NCBI GenBank assembly: GCA_950022655.1
Contig: OX465584.1
Span: forward strand, 54,392,789 to 54,456,788
Direction: 5' to 3'
Origin: Alentia gelatinosa
Lineage: Eukaryota; Annelida; Polychaeta; Phyllodocida; Polynoidae
DNA: 64,000 bases
Both the position numbers and the translations under genes were made by a program. The notes beneath the pieces are model-generated. The model had not been told where the DNA came from and did not search any database. It saw only the letters and a program-made list of their open reading frames with translations. Shown here in pieces: positions 12,601 through 24,215 of this stretch; position 1 is the stretch's first letter; every line of letters starts with the position of its first letter.

Positions 12601-12719
12601 GTAGGTACAAAGATAACACAGGTAAATATTTATGTGATTAGTAGATTGTATGGGTAACCATTTTAACATGTTTGGCACTGTGAAACAGTATTTTATAAGA
12701 ATGTTTATCTAAATTGAAA

Positions 12720-13450
12720 ATGAGTAGATCTAGAAATGATTATTTATTTTAGTACTGCGCCTCTACTGAGTTTTCAGAGTAGATCTAGATTATCTCTAAA
12801 TCTTGATCTTCCGGAAAACGAATGAGCTTGACCGTGAAGAACACGAAATGACCATATAACTACGGTCCTATATATCCAAGTCCGGGATATAACTATTATA
12901 AGAAAATGTAATTACTCATGATTTGGTGACATAATATTTTGTTATTTATAGGCCTAGGTCTAGATCTAGTCCTCCTAATAGATCTAGATCTAGTCCTATA
13001 CTATCGAATAGATAATAAATTATTCAGAGATGACGTATTTTCCAAGGAAATCCTTGTTTTCACTTTCAGTTTATAAATTGTTTTCTTTTGTAAACAACGT
13101 GAATATATTGAGCCCATTCACGCGAAGTGGTTCAATCATCACCACACACCCCAGACCCCCAGCCCTATTCCATGGCCAATATTATTAGGCAATAATCAAC
13201 GATGTGTTTCCCATGTTTTCCCAGTCCCTCAGACTGAGTCTGAGGCAGTGAATTCCATATGAAAAATATTTCCTATTTTTCTCTTGACCCAAACTGACAT
13301 AATTAACTATGAATCGTATGATTATTTCAAATATGGGATAATTGGATCTTGATCTGTTAATAATACTTCAATAGATTATTAATCACCCTTAATGAAAATA
13401 CGAGATAGTTATGCCTGTAAGACTAATAATTATTTCTAGATCTAGATCTA
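12720..13450. repeat. AGATCTAGATC-type motif cluster
   Basis: Short TCTAGATCTAGA/AGATCTAGATCT clusters recur at about 12727, 12780, 12957, 12980 and 13438. Simple low-complexity motif, function unknown. Confidence 0.55.
13024..13303. mobile_element. CAGGGATG inverted-repeat element, diverged
   Basis: Begins AGAGATGACG-TATTTTCC, carries the family's GGAAATCCTTGTTTTCA and CCATGGCC blocks, and ends TTGACCCAAACTGACAT. It matches the layout of the copies at 42913, 52417 and 53186. Confidence 0.6.
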
Positions 13451-15590
13451 TTCATTGAAAGAGCTGAATTTGATGAAATCGAGAATTGAATAAACACTTC
13501 AAAGCATAAACAAAAACCCAATCCACACATATGTAGATGTTAATATTAGGCCTACTGAGTAATGTTTAACACGTTGCATCTACTGTGAGTGAGGTGAATT
13601 AAGGGCTAGTTTCACCAGAAAAACACTGATAGGCTCACACACTGGCCTAACAAATGTAACCAGCCCTGCCACAACATGGGAGATTAGGGTAAATATTTTA
13701 CCTCACGACTCCCATGCCTTGATCATTAGTGGGTATGCAGTCAACAGCTGTGAGTGTCTACCATTCAGCTGTGGGTGTAGACTGTAGTGGAGCTGCGCTA
13801 ACCGATCGATGGTCGGTCAGTTGCTTGTCCCATGTATCGCTGACGTTGACCTGTTGATTTACAAGCTATTTCACTGGGCCGATACGCCACTAATAGTCAC
13901 TAATGTACCTATCAAGTGTATCGCAATGCGCATGTGAGAAATGGGTCTGCTACTTTGTGTGCCATCCGTTGCACCCTGACAAGGAGCTATTTTACTATAG
14001 CCTCTAGTGAAATAGCTCTTATAGTATAGGGCAGATAGCTATTGTGCTATGGAAGCGGCCATGTTGCCCCCCACCCCACCCCAGTCCCACACACACACTC
14101 ACACATACGCAGAAACACCAGGGGGCGGTTACAGCTATCAATAGATTGATCTTTGTTTTTTTGTTCTGCTTGCTATAAAGTGGTTTTAGCCTCATCTCAC
14201 GATTATCAATTGATTATATAATTGATAACAGCACCCCCCTCGACTACAGCAGTGCCTTGTTACTATTGTGAAAGATGATGTAACTAGTGATCAGACCTAT
14301 AGGTTCTGTTAGTGTCGGCCATTAACTTTGTCTTCATGTTTGTAAATCTATAGAAACTCATATAATGACAAATATCTGTCGCAAAGCGAGCTTAGAAATA
14401 TCGATTCAGTCAGAAATATATATTTGATTCAGGATATTTAGATCCCACACGTTTTGATTTGCCGATAAATATGTAATTGTTTCAGTTTTGACGATAAATG
14501 CAATACCAACAAATCATTGAAACGACCGATTTTCTCTTCTCTTAGTTGGAACATTTAAATCATGTCTGAATAGTGTAAATAACCCTATTTCAACTATTAG
14601 GTGTACGGATGCATGTATAGAGAGTCGATGCGTACAGTTTCCAACCATTTTACACTCTTGCAGGGAGTAGTTGTCACCTGCAAGATGGCAGAAATTAAAA
14701 ACTAGGAGCAACTATTATTTCCATTTATAATGGAAGAGCGCAGTATACCTAAATCATTGCATCAAATAAAAGTAAGAGAATATCATAAGAAAGAATTGAT
14801 CAATAAGCCATTTGTATTTGAAAATATCAGGAATGTTTAAATGAACCTAGAGAATGGATTTAATAGTTGTTTTCAAGTATTATCAACAGGAATATTTATT
14901 ACGGTATAGAAATCTACATGTGTGAACAGATGGCAACCGATTACTTGATTAACATCAGTGTATCCTATTGCATTGAAAATGTTTCTTATAGATGTGATAG
15001 ATTCCATAATGTGGTCTGAGGAGAAAGATAAAGAGTGTCTGTGCGAGGGGTTGCTAATATGGAGTTACTGTCTCTGGAATAGTCACTGTTTGAATGCTTT
15101 GTAGTCAAGTCTGTCCCATCAGATATGATGCCATAGAGAAAAGGTCTTTCATTTAGATAAAAATGTTCGTGTTTTAAAAAAAATTCTCATTCTTAAACAC
15201 AAGATATACAAGGTCACCCTGCAGATTATGCATTTATAATAATAGGAATATTGACTAGCATTATACAGTGTATACTCTGGGGCACATAGCTATGTGTTAT
15301 GGAAGCAGCCATTTTGCCCCATCCGCCCCCCCCCCCCCCCCGACACTGAACGAAACAGCAGGTCGCAGGTCCAGTTATCAATGGATTTTATCAAAAATAT
15401 TTTTTGTGGCTTGTCAAAGTGGGATGTTAGCCTCGTCTAAAGTGTTTATCTATAGATTATAACAGCAGATCATAGTGGCTGTCCCCTGACTGCAGTGGCG
15501 CTATCATACAATTTCCTGGTGGATGATGGCATCACTAACAATCACTCTGTGCCCTATAAGCACACATCTGAGTATCTCCAGGAAGGGCCA
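13304..15590. other. Intron-like DNA without recognised features
   Basis: AT-rich, no gene. Two similar stretches (about 14020-14250 and 15270-15500) share GCTAT/ATGTGTTATGGAAGC(A/G)GCCAT, a CCACCCC-rich run and TCAATxGATT. They look like diverged copies of one repeat. A C-run lies at about 15325-15341. Confidence 0.4.
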
Positions 15591-15591
15591 G

Positions 15592-15884
15592 TGCCCTGAC
15601 ATGAAGGAATTTGGGCGAACGTCCGTATTATATTTCGAGTAATTGATTGCGTTGAACACGAGTGTGTATCCGGTAACTAAAGATACATGTAATCGTCATT
15701 CTTTAAAGTTCTGAGGCTATAATTACCGGGTTCAGAACCTTAAGGTTCAACATTTCTTAAGGTTCTGAACCAGGCTATTATAGCCTCAGAACTTTACAGA
15801 ATGATTACATGTATACACTGCTCAACGCAATCATTTACTAGAAATATAATACAGAGGTTCGCCCAAATTCTTTTATACCAGGGT
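15592..15884. mobile_element. 293-bp foldback palindrome
   Basis: Arms of about 130 bp run from GAATTTGGGCGAAC on the left to GTTCGCCCAAATTC on the right. They meet at a centre of GGTTCAGAACCTTAAG/CTTAAGGTTCTGAACC (15729-15771). The left arm has about 20 extra bases. This is the longest simple palindrome in the window. Confidence 0.85.
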
Positions 15885-16628
15885 GTTGAGAAATCAACTA
15901 GAACGCTTGAGGTATACAATGTAGTTGCAATGTATAGAACAGATCGTTTTATCCACATATAAATCATCCACTTATATACAAATGGGAGGTGGCGGGACAA
16001 AGAGTAAACCTGGCCCTACTGTGCGGTCATTGGTTCACAAACTGACAAATCAGAATACATTACTAACTGACCAATGAATAACTGTGGCCAGGTTCCAGTT
16101 CAGTGAACATGCCGACCACCATGCCACCATGTGGGCGCATTTAGAACTAATATGGATTCGATATATTTGATATTCGTAATATTGCCCATGCAATATAAGA
16201 GTAGACAGAAGATTTCCCTCCAACGCTAGTAAGCGTGCCAATTACGCAGTGTTCTGCCATTTTCGCCATTCCTTTTTTGTGTAGTGGTGCTTCCATATGC
16301 CACTGCCATCTGGCGAATTATCCTGTCGGGAAGCCTGTATACTAAATGTTATGAAATGCATTCATCTTAAAGATTTTGAGAAGGGCATTAGAATTTATTC
16401 TTGTCCCAAAGCAACCTTTTTAAAATTTTGTTTTATATAATTGTGTAGACTGTGTATCAGTGACATATATGATAAGGAAGCTTAACCATTACTTGAATAC
16501 GCTGTTCTCAACATCTTTGGAGGAAAAAATATATCGTTGGTATTTTTCTGTTGCCTGTACCACAAAGGCAAGAACGTTCTCGAATCTGGTCCGCCATTTC
16601 ACGTTTACTCGAGTCGCAAAAGAAACCT

Positions 16629-16940
16629 AGGAGCAAATAAATTGTTCATCATTGATGAACTAGCATGCAATTATAAATGTACAACAAAAGGTTTGGGTGA
16701 CATTCAGTCTATGTATAGCTTTCTGTAACCCAGCTGCGCCCAGTCAACTTGCCATTTCTGCAACTGCCTGAGCCGAGGGTCAAAATGTATCAAGTGCCAG
16801 TGGGTCACTGCGGTATTTCGGTCTTGAGTGATTGGTCATGGTCAGATGGGCACCCCTCTAAACCCCTGAGATACTGGCACCCTGCTCCTTTCCCACTCTC
16901 ACTGTGAATACCACGCAGTTAGTGAAGGGATAGTTTTCTG
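16629..16940 (+). repeat. Dispersed repeat family Q, copy 1
   Basis: Shares GGAGCAAAT, TTCATCATTGATGAA, CAACTTGCCATTTCTGCAACTG and AGTGAAGGGATAGTTTT with copies at 18186-19105, 19203-19506, 43908-44180 and 57063-57375. Coding capacity and termini are unknown. Confidence 0.7.
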
Positions 16941-17106
16941 GAAGCGCACTGAAAGGCTATATGTGACCACTCTAACCTAAGCAATGTATTTTGATCATAA
17001 TGCAAGGAGGCACAAATAAAGAAACTCAAACATACTAGCGATATTTCCCCCATTTACCAATTACCACACCACCTTCAATTCTAAATGTTTTGTATAACAT
17101 TATGGT

Positions 17107-17124
17107 CAGGAGACCGGTCTCCTG
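17107..17124. repeat. Perfect 18-bp palindrome
   Basis: CAGGAGACCGGTCTCCTG is self-complementary along its full length. No surrounding element recognised. Confidence 0.8.
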
Positions 17125-17346
17125 AGTAAATCAATTATATATATTGTGCTATTGGGAAAGAGTTCTCGCTATTCATTAATATGCCCAAATATCAGTCATT
17201 TACACTGCAGACATACACTCAGTCAGGCCATGCCAATGTTCCTTCAGTGGTAGCCTGATGTTATCGGCCATAAATAGCACATAGATTCTGGTTTATTTTT
17301 TCGGTACACTGTGTTTGTCCGACCTGCGGGACTCGGCCACATGTGC

Positions 17347-17419
17347 GGCTCCGTGGCTTAGATGGCAAAGCGCCTGTCTAGTAAACAGGAGATCCTGGGT
17401 TCGATTCCCAGCGGGGCCT
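17347..17419 (+). tRNA. tRNA-Thr (anticodon AGT)
   Basis: A 73-nt cloverleaf. The acceptor stem GGCTCCG pairs with CGGGGCC with one wobble. The D arm contains the A-box TGGCTTAGATGGC. The anticodon stem CCTGT/ACAGG encloses the loop CTAGTAA, giving anticodon AGT (threonine, read as IGU after editing). The T arm CTGGG-TTCGATT-CCCAG holds the B-box. T is the discriminator base, no CCA is encoded, and a TTTT Pol III stop follows at 17422-17425. No tRNA intron. It lies on the same strand as the proposed KCC transcript, between candidate first exons. Intact pairing argues for a functional gene rather than a SINE head. Confidence 0.93.
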
Positions 17420-17878
17420 TGTTTTGTTACTATTTTACATTAAAGACCCAGAACTCATTTCAGCTATCTCAAATGAACCTGTAGTTCCAAATGTACTAAT
17501 TACTTCAGATTTTACCGTTATGTACCAAGTGAGTAATATTGGCCAAGTTGCACAACTTGGACTTCCAATTTAAAACATATTACCCATCATAATCGTTGAA
17601 CACGTTTTATGGGGCCATCGACGCCCCATCTATTCACTATTGTATTTATGACCCCAACTACGCCGCATGTAAATTCATGGGTATGCGACACTGGTGCGAC
17701 TGAATCGTCGCAATGCTTGAGGTGCACCTTTGGGAAAATGGTCGGAAATTGAGGAGAAGTCACAGTCTACTTGTTTTTCTATTACAATTATTTTGATAAT
17801 AAATTTTATTTCCGTAATCTGTAAGTACCGTTCTACTTAATAGAAGCATGGAAAATAAACTCACGGTTTATAGTACTA

Positions 17879-18178
17879 TACGGAAACTGGCTTACTCTCT
17901 TCGTACGTCAAAAATACGCGGTGAAATTATTGATCACATACATCCCGATGCCGGAGGCAGAGGGATGTATTTGATCAATGGTTTTACAAAGTATTTTGAT
18001 GTACGAAGATAGTCAGCCCGTTTTCGTATTATTATATACCTAAAAATGGAAATATTTTATCTAGTCACGTGATCACATACCCCGTACGGCACAGTGTGGC
18101 GTACGGGTATAAATACTCCATGGGTAGGAGCGGGCAGTATACGCACTTGATACAGCCATAGGTATATAATAATTATAG
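17879..18178 (+). mobile_element. PT-d element (palindrome plus tail)
   Basis: The palindrome (17879-18028) has arms of about 70 bp, from GGAAACTGGCTTACT to AGTCAGCCCGTTTTC, with its centre at GATGCCGGAGGC. The tail (18030-18178) is bounded by the inverted pair TATTATATACCTA/TAGGTATATAATA. The arms, centre and first part of the tail (CTAGTCACGTGAT) recur at 33238-33610. Confidence 0.75.
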
Positions 18179-18185
18179 TTACTGC

Positions 18186-19105
18186 ATAAAACTATCCCTT
18201 CACTATTTGCGTGCCATTCCCTGTGATCAGAGGAGGTGTGAAGCGCAGCGCCCCCTATACCGGGCCGACTCATATATGCGGTCGCGGCAGGCTTTGAGGG
18301 CCACTTTCAAACATGACAGCAGAGGGGAAGGAGCTCTGGACAATGCACTGTGTGTGGCTATATCAAGCCCTAGCCTATGAGAAATAAGACTGTATTCCAC
18401 AGTACAGAAAAGGCATAAAACGTGGAGCTCTATTGAGCTCTATTGTGGTTTGGAATACATTAGATGCCACTCTATCAATATCTAAAAAGATCTTTGATAG
18501 AGCTCTAACAGTTAGTATGTAGTAGCTGTTCTTAATTAGCCCATTTTTACACTATTTTGGTATAGGAGTCTACATCACCTGTCAAGTGAGTGCAGGTCGA
18601 TTTGCATAATTTTAAAATATGTCACATCTAAAATAAGCAATGGAGCAACAAAACAAATTATTTTGGACCTTTTGGTATTGCATCTATCCCTGGATATGCT
18701 CTAAAACATCTGTAGATGGGATTCTGTGTGAGTTGTATAGCAGCCTGTCAGAGCATTCGCGGTGCTTTGTTTTGGATCTCTATTACCGCTCAAAAAGATA
18801 GGGGGCGCTGCGCTTCACACCTCCTCTGCCCTGTGATATTGGTAATGGAGAAGGATGCCAGTGTCTCAGGGTCTTACAAGCGTGCCCAGCTGACCATGAC
18901 CAATCACTCAAGACCAAAATACATGTACCTCAAAACTCACTGGTCCTTGATGTGTTTGGATCCTATATAGACAGTTGCAGAAATGGAAAGTTGACTGGGT
19001 GCAAGTGGGTTACAGAAAACTACCCATAGACTAAACCTTTTAATTGTTATTCATTTATAATTGCATGCTCATTCATGAATGATGAACACACTATTTGCTC
19101 CTTGT
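18186..19105 (-). repeat. Family Q copy 2, split by a TIR element
   Basis: ACTATCCCTTCACTATTTG starts a Q copy that is interrupted at 18228 and resumes at 18838 with ATTGGTAATGG. It ends near ACTATTTGCTCCTTG. The uninterrupted order is seen at 19203 and 57063. Confidence 0.75.
18228..18828. mobile_element. 601-bp TIR element with 9-bp target duplication
   Basis: Perfect inverted termini of at least 31 bp begin CAGAGGAGGTGTGAAGCG at both ends. The flanks are the identical 9-mer CCCTGTGAT (18219-18227 and 18829-18837). Its interior aligns with the two ends of the 2768-bp element at 8935-11702. It has no coding capacity, so it is a non-autonomous relative. It is inserted in a family Q repeat. 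Confidence 0.9.
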
Positions 19106-19202
19106 TGCCTTTTTAAGCGTTAGATACCCACGCTCAGACACGCTGCCTAAAGGTGAGAGAGGTTGGAGAGCAAACATCCACTCTAACCTTGTTGCAAAAA
19201 CC

Positions 19203-19506
19203 TAACCCTTCACTATCTGTGTGCCAAGTCTGTGACATTGGTAGGGCACAGAAGGCCAGTGTCTTAGTCTTAGAGGCGTGCCCAGTGGAGCATGACTTCA
19301 CCATAGACTGAAATACCTCATTGACCCACTGGTGATTAATATGTATGGACCCTACAAAGACAGCTATAGAAATGACAGGTGGCTGGGTGCCAAGTGGGAT
19401 ACAGGAAATGAGCCAAAGACTAAATACAACCCAAACGTTTCAAACGTTGATATTTTTTTTTATAATACCACGCTCATTCATCAATGTTGAACATATCATT
19501 TGTTTA
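19203..19506 (-). repeat. Dispersed repeat family Q, copy 3
   Basis: Reads CCCTTCACTATCTGTGTGCC ... GTGACATTGGTAG and ends near ATCAATGTTGAACATATCATTTG. Uninterrupted at the site where copy 2 carries the 601-bp insertion. Confidence 0.65.
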
Positions 19507-19695
19507 TAGTATCAACTTACAATGATGCCGTCCCTTCAATGGAGCGGGGGCTTTAGCACTGATTTAGCCTCAGACACCTCTTGCAGGTCAGAGATTGGGC
19601 AGCCCGAATTCAAGTAAGAAGAGACAACGCTGTATTATCACAGTGCGCCCATGTATAACTTGATAAGTCCGCCCAGGGCAGTTTTTATCAGTTTT

Positions 19696-20003
19696 GGGCC
19701 ATCCATAAAGCATGTACGCACTAGGGGGTGGGGGGGGGGAGGGGGTGGCGGTAAACAACTTGGAAATTTTGCATATGCTCCTTCTTTGTTCTTATTGCGT
19801 ACTGGAAGGCGGGGGGGGGGGGGGGGGGGGGGGGGTCCAAAATTTTGGAAAGCTGGCCCCGGGCTGGGGGTAAACAATTTGGAAATTTTGCATATGGCCC
19901 TTCTTTGTTCTTATTGCGTACTGGAAGGCGGGTGGGGGGGGGGGGGGGGGGGAGGGGGTCCAAAATTTTGGAAATTCTGCGTACATACTTTATGGATGGC
20001 TCC
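19696..20003. mobile_element. CCATCCATAAAG inverted-repeat element with G-runs
   Basis: The termini GGGCCATCCATAAAGCATG and TACTTTATGGATGGCTCC are inverted. An internal unit of about 119 bp (starting TAAACAACTTGGAAATTTTG at 19752) is repeated at 19871 and separated by long G runs (19810-19835, 19930-19952). A shorter, undamaged relative is at 61290-61439. Confidence 0.8.
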
Positions 20004-20250
20004 TATGATATCATATTATAAAGTTTGTTTTAATGGCGCTTGAACAAATGAAGTTATCAGAGAACAATTTTGAAAGATACTCGCGTCTTCAACTTTTGAG
20101 CCACACAAAATGTAGATTCTGCTATAGATTCCACATCAACAATAGAAAATCAGGTTAATTACGTAGCACCATGCACCATCCTTGGTGTATTGGCAAATGT
20201 AGCAGACCCTATAATATTTTAATTCGTAGTTTTAATTCATACCTGAAGAT

Positions 20251-20710
20251 AGATAATGCATTCAACAAACAATGGTTTTGTGAACAGGCATCTTTGTACA
20301 CCACTCGAGATAAACTTCTTAATAAAGGGATGTCAGTTTTCCTTGTTTCCGCGGAAATCCGTGTTTTCATTTCTGAAATGTGAAATCCCTTTTCTTGTGA
20401 AAAATGAACATATAACAACACAGAGTAGAGAGATATAACTACTGTATTACCCATATCAGTAAAAAGCCTTGATCCCCAACTCTACCTACCCACAGAATCT
20501 TCAAAGAAGCATACATGTTTAGTAATAATAACATTACTTATATCCATTTCCAGTGTTTTTGGTGTATACATGTAAGGTTTAAACTCTGAATTTTCATGGG
20601 AAATATTTCCTTGTTTTTTTCTGACCCCAACTGACATCCCTGTTAATACACTCGCTAATGCTCGTGTATTACTACGCATCACTGTCTGGTCACAAAAGTT
20701 ATTGTCTACT
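20251..20710 (+). mobile_element. PT-c palindrome, split by an inverted-repeat element
   Basis: The left arm (AACAAACAATGGTTTTGTG, CCACTCGAG) is cut at 20324. It resumes at 20643 with TTAATACACTCGCTAATG and CGTGTATTACTACGC, then the right arm. The PT-c tail is absent or lost. Confidence 0.7.
20325..20642. mobile_element. CAGGGATG inverted-repeat element, copy A
   Basis: The termini are (AA)GGGATGTCAGTTTTCC and CCCCAACTGACATCCCTG. TTAATA is duplicated on both sides (20319-20324, 20643-20648). It is inserted in a PT-c palindrome. The interior closely matches copy B at 41164-41478. Confidence 0.85.
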
Positions 20711-21169
20711 TAAACATTGTTATTCTGTGCTGGAATATGTTAATGACGTGCGTACAGCATTGTTTTACCGATGTTCCTGCTAAGCATATTCTTCGTATTC
20801 TTGTCTTTGATTTTTTTTATTTCTGTAGTAAAATTGAAAACTATGCATCGTATCACCGATCTTGTCCAATGCGCAATTTCAACAGAAGGCAACTTTTCTT
20901 TTCACTTATGAAAAAATGTTCAAAGGTAAAGAAAAACGTAAATTCATAAATTCTCTAATGCTGACGATTACCCACCAAAGCTTAATCAATAACAACTATA
21001 CATAGATCTATGCCTTCCCACCCCTAGCCCACCCCCTCTTTATAATTGCCTTTATTTGCAAGTTTTCTTTTTCTTACAGTAATTGTTTTCTTGTTGTCCA
21101 TGGTTTTTGTGATCAGAACACCTGTTCTTTTTATTTTCCACTTTGTCACCGCGCCAGTCGATCTATATC

Positions 21170-21609
21170 CGTCCATTGACGCCAACCCCCGCTACACAGG
21201 GGCTCTGCGCCCCGCCCCCGACAACCCCGCCCATCCTCGCCATCTATTTGGGGGTGGAGGAGGAGGAGGAGGAGGAGGGTAGGTGGTGGTGGTGGAGGAT
21301 TCTGTTTTGGTCTGCTACTACCTCCCCCACCGTCCCCATAGCCCAGCACACTCCCCAGCACACAGCGAACCATCTGCCGCTAACCCGGCCCGACCTGTTG
21401 GGACACAGCGCGCCATTACCTCCAGTGCATGTATTTTATTCCTTATAGGGGCGTCCTCAGCCCTCCAGCGGTATGGGTATGGCTCGCGCGGCATACTGTC
21501 GTCCCCCGCCAGCCACCGCTGCCGCCACCACCACCACCGACACCACATACACAACGGCCAGTGCGGCCGCCGCCTCTTAAAGCTGGCCCCGTGCCAACTT
21601 GGGCCTGCG

Positions 21610-21661
<52 letters not shown>

Positions 21662-22030
21662 TCCGTCGAGAGGTGGAAGCCTGGGGCCGGCCATAGTTTG
21701 TCTCCCGTTCTAGGGAGAGGCCGCCAGGTAGGAGAGGGCCTCCACCAATCTCTCCACTCATCCACACCGCCAGGTTCCGACACGCTGAGCTGCTCGGGCC
21801 AGCGGGGTTTAGTACGCTTATCACCAGTGAGGTGCCGGTTACCTGGGTAGCGGGTGTTAGCAGCACGGAGCAGCTCTAGGCTGTGGGAGTGATAACACAG
21901 GCCACACCTCAGTGAATCGCCGCTGTGTCTCTGCCGCCTGCCGCCGCCGCCGCCCGTCGTCCCGCCGCCGTCGTCACCGCCACACACCTTGCACCATCAT
22001 GACCAAGCACTACAAACTCGCCGCAGGTAA
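21170..22030 (+). promoter_or_regulatory. GC-rich, CpG-rich segment with triplet repeats
   Basis: A sharp rise in GC and CpG content with (GGA)n at 21258-21280, (GGT)n at 21283-21296, CCACCG runs at about 21510-21545 and a (GGC)n tract at 21608-21661. It ends at the ATG and donor of candidate exon 1b. This is what a promoter and 5' UTR of a broadly expressed gene would look like, but no core promoter motif is certain. Open frames here are products of the triplet repeats. Confidence 0.5.
21999..22026 (+). CDS. Candidate alternative first coding exon of the KCC gene (1b)
   Basis: Encodes MTKHYKLAA plus the first base of a Gly codon, then a strong donor (GCAG|GTAAGG). It sits at the end of a GC-rich 5' UTR-like segment and has A at -3 (ATCATG). 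Like exon 1a it starts MTK and ends in phase 1, so it would join exon 2 in frame through the AG at 29421-29422. A nine-residue coding exon carries no family signal. The link to KCC rests on phase, orientation and position only. It could instead start another transcript. Confidence 0.4.
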
Positions 22031-22130
22031 GGGGGCCACTGTTACCCGGAATAGTGTGTCGCAACGCAGCCTAGTGAAGGAATCGGAGGAGGTGGTGGAG
22101 GAGAAAGGCAGGGCACCTGTGCTAAAAGTT

Positions 22131-23075
22131 TGAACCAGCAGTGCACTTACCTTACACTAAACGAGGCTGTTTTGCACCAGCCAACTCCCAACTCAGCATA
22201 ACTCACAGAGGAGAGATTCCATAGTGGTTGTTAAGCAGTAGTTAGTATTTTAACCATGTAAATGGGGAATGGTTCATCAGTGCATGTAGCTTGAGCCTTT
22301 GTTGGTCGCGGCAGTGTCTGTGCGGTTTTTTACGAGTAGGTTAATCTGCGTGCCTGTAATCCCTCTGAGAAAAATGAGGGGGCCGAGTATATGTATGCAC
22401 CAGTACCTTCACGCGTAACCGCCTCACAGGTAGCTGAGCGGGGCTTTACTCCGTGAGCTCTACAGCAAACATTTGATACAGAGGAATATATAACATCACA
22501 GTTGTAGTACACTACACCAAATGAATCCTCGGGGAATGTTTGTAGTTGCCGCGTTTGTTTTTAATCAAAGCAACAGCTTTTGCATTGTACTCCATGTGAA
22601 TGTGTCTGACAGGTAGAAGTCTGGATAAATGTACGAACTCCTGAAATAACACAGCTTCATATAATAAGCTTAAACATTCATGACAAATGTATAGGCTGTT
22701 TGAATCTAGGTTGGTTCTACTGCTTGAGGTGTAGCATAGTGACTAGCTATTTACATAATATGGGAAGGAATGCATATGAGTCTCCATTTGAGATTTAAAC
22801 TTTTAAACTCATGAGTTAAGCCCAGGATATACTTACCCACTACCAACATATCTCCACCATCAGAACCACTTTGCATTTCCTTGCACTAGTAGCTAGCTGA
22901 AGGTGACTGAACTGACTAAACTCAATCCAACACTAATAGGATTGAGTCAGACTAATTCAGTCGCACAGTGTATTGGACCTAGTTTGGTAAATCAAAGCTA
23001 TTGGAGCTGAACGGTTGATGAGTTGGGTCGGTACCTGCTTTGTGGGATTTGGTCGCAAGCTTCAGTACGAAGGTT
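22131..23075. other. Intron-like DNA without recognised features
   Basis: No gene or repeat family seen between the GC-rich segment and the foldback at 23077. Confidence 0.35.
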
Positions 23076-23076
23076 A

Positions 23077-23525
23077 CTGGAGAACTCGACCCGTTTTGGA
23101 GAACTCGACCCGTAGTTGTCAGGAGAACTCGACCCGTTTTGGAGAACTCGACCCAGCAAATTAGACCCGTTTTAGATACTAATGGATAAGGTAGTTTCAT
23201 TTAAAAGGAAAGGTCTGACTACTTGATTCTAAATGAATTAACACAGGGATTTAGAAAATAAGTCCAGATAGAGTTAGGCTCAGGGTTAGGGATAGGGTTA
23301 AGGGTAGAGTTTTCTGGTTGTTTTCTTCCCTCTAGAAGACCAATTTGAAGCCAAGTGAATATACTTCCTACTATCAAACTAAAGTATGTATCCACAGTTG
23401 TTCTTGAGTTCGGATGATTTAACACGGTTCGAGTTCGTTACGGGTCAAGTTCTTCTAACGGGTCGAGTTCGTTACGGGTCGAGTTTTTCCAACGGGCCGA
23501 GTTTTTTACGGGTCGAGTTTTCCAG
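23077..23525. mobile_element. Foldback with iterated GACCCG arms
   Basis: The left arm (23077-23176) repeats GAGAACTCGACCCGTTTTG several times. The right arm (23424-23525) repeats the inverse, ACGGGTCGAGTTC, about five times. The 250-bp centre is unique apart from a short TTAGGG-like run near 23283. Array-type arms are typical of foldback elements. Confidence 0.75.
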
Positions 23526-23915
23526 TATTCAGCACTAACCACTAGAAATCGAGGCTGCATTGCCACAGAGGAGTCTTTAGTAGAGAGACTCGCTTAAAGA
23601 ACACACAGAAAGCGGCTAATCTTCTCCACCTCACCACAGGCTGAGCTTAGTATCATTGGGAATGTCAGAATACATGGCCTTGCAATATTGCCACTACACG
23701 GAAGATGCCTCCCTGCGGTAGGGTAATAGAGTAAAAATCTCTTCATGCTATTAGAGGTTGGCTATATGTTATTCTCATGCCTCGGCTAGGTACTGATCCT
23801 TTGGGGATTCCTGAACCGTAGCATTGAATGGGGGTAAGGAAGGGGGGATATGGGGGCGCTGCCAAGGACAGTGTCCATATCAAATGAACCAAAGACTTAA
23901 TAGATACTTATATAG

Positions 23916-24215
23916 AACGTCCTAACCATGCTGTACAAGTCACAGAACGAGATGACAGTTTACGGTTTGTACGGAACGAGGCGTTTTGTCATCAAGTTCT
24001 GTGACTTGTATAAGCATGGTTGGACGTTATATATTTACTATATATACCCGAAATTTAAAAACAATTCATTAATTTCGTTTGTCTTAACAACCAATATCTG
24101 ATAAATGTGTATGGCAAGTTGGTCCGTATTTTAGTGTACGGACCACTAGTTATACCACTAGTTAAATGTCAAAACGGTACGTATTTACAATAAATACGGC
24201 ATGGGTATATAATAA
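23916..24215 (+). mobile_element. PT-d element
   Basis: The palindrome (23916-24031) has arms ACGTCC(T)AACCATGCTG and CATGGTTGGACGT, with ACAAGTCACAGAACGAGATG against its inverse. The tail is bounded by TACTATATATACCC and ATGGGTATATAATAA. It contains its own small palindrome, CCGTATTTTAGTGTACGG. Confidence 0.7.

Noticed and set aside
21318..21987. Ala-, Arg-, Pro- and Gly-rich frames on both strands
   Set aside because: Products of GGC and CCG triplet repeats in a GC-rich 5' region.
23270..23310. Telomere-like TTAGGG/AGGGTTAGGG run
   Set aside because: Too short and degenerate. It lies inside a foldback.
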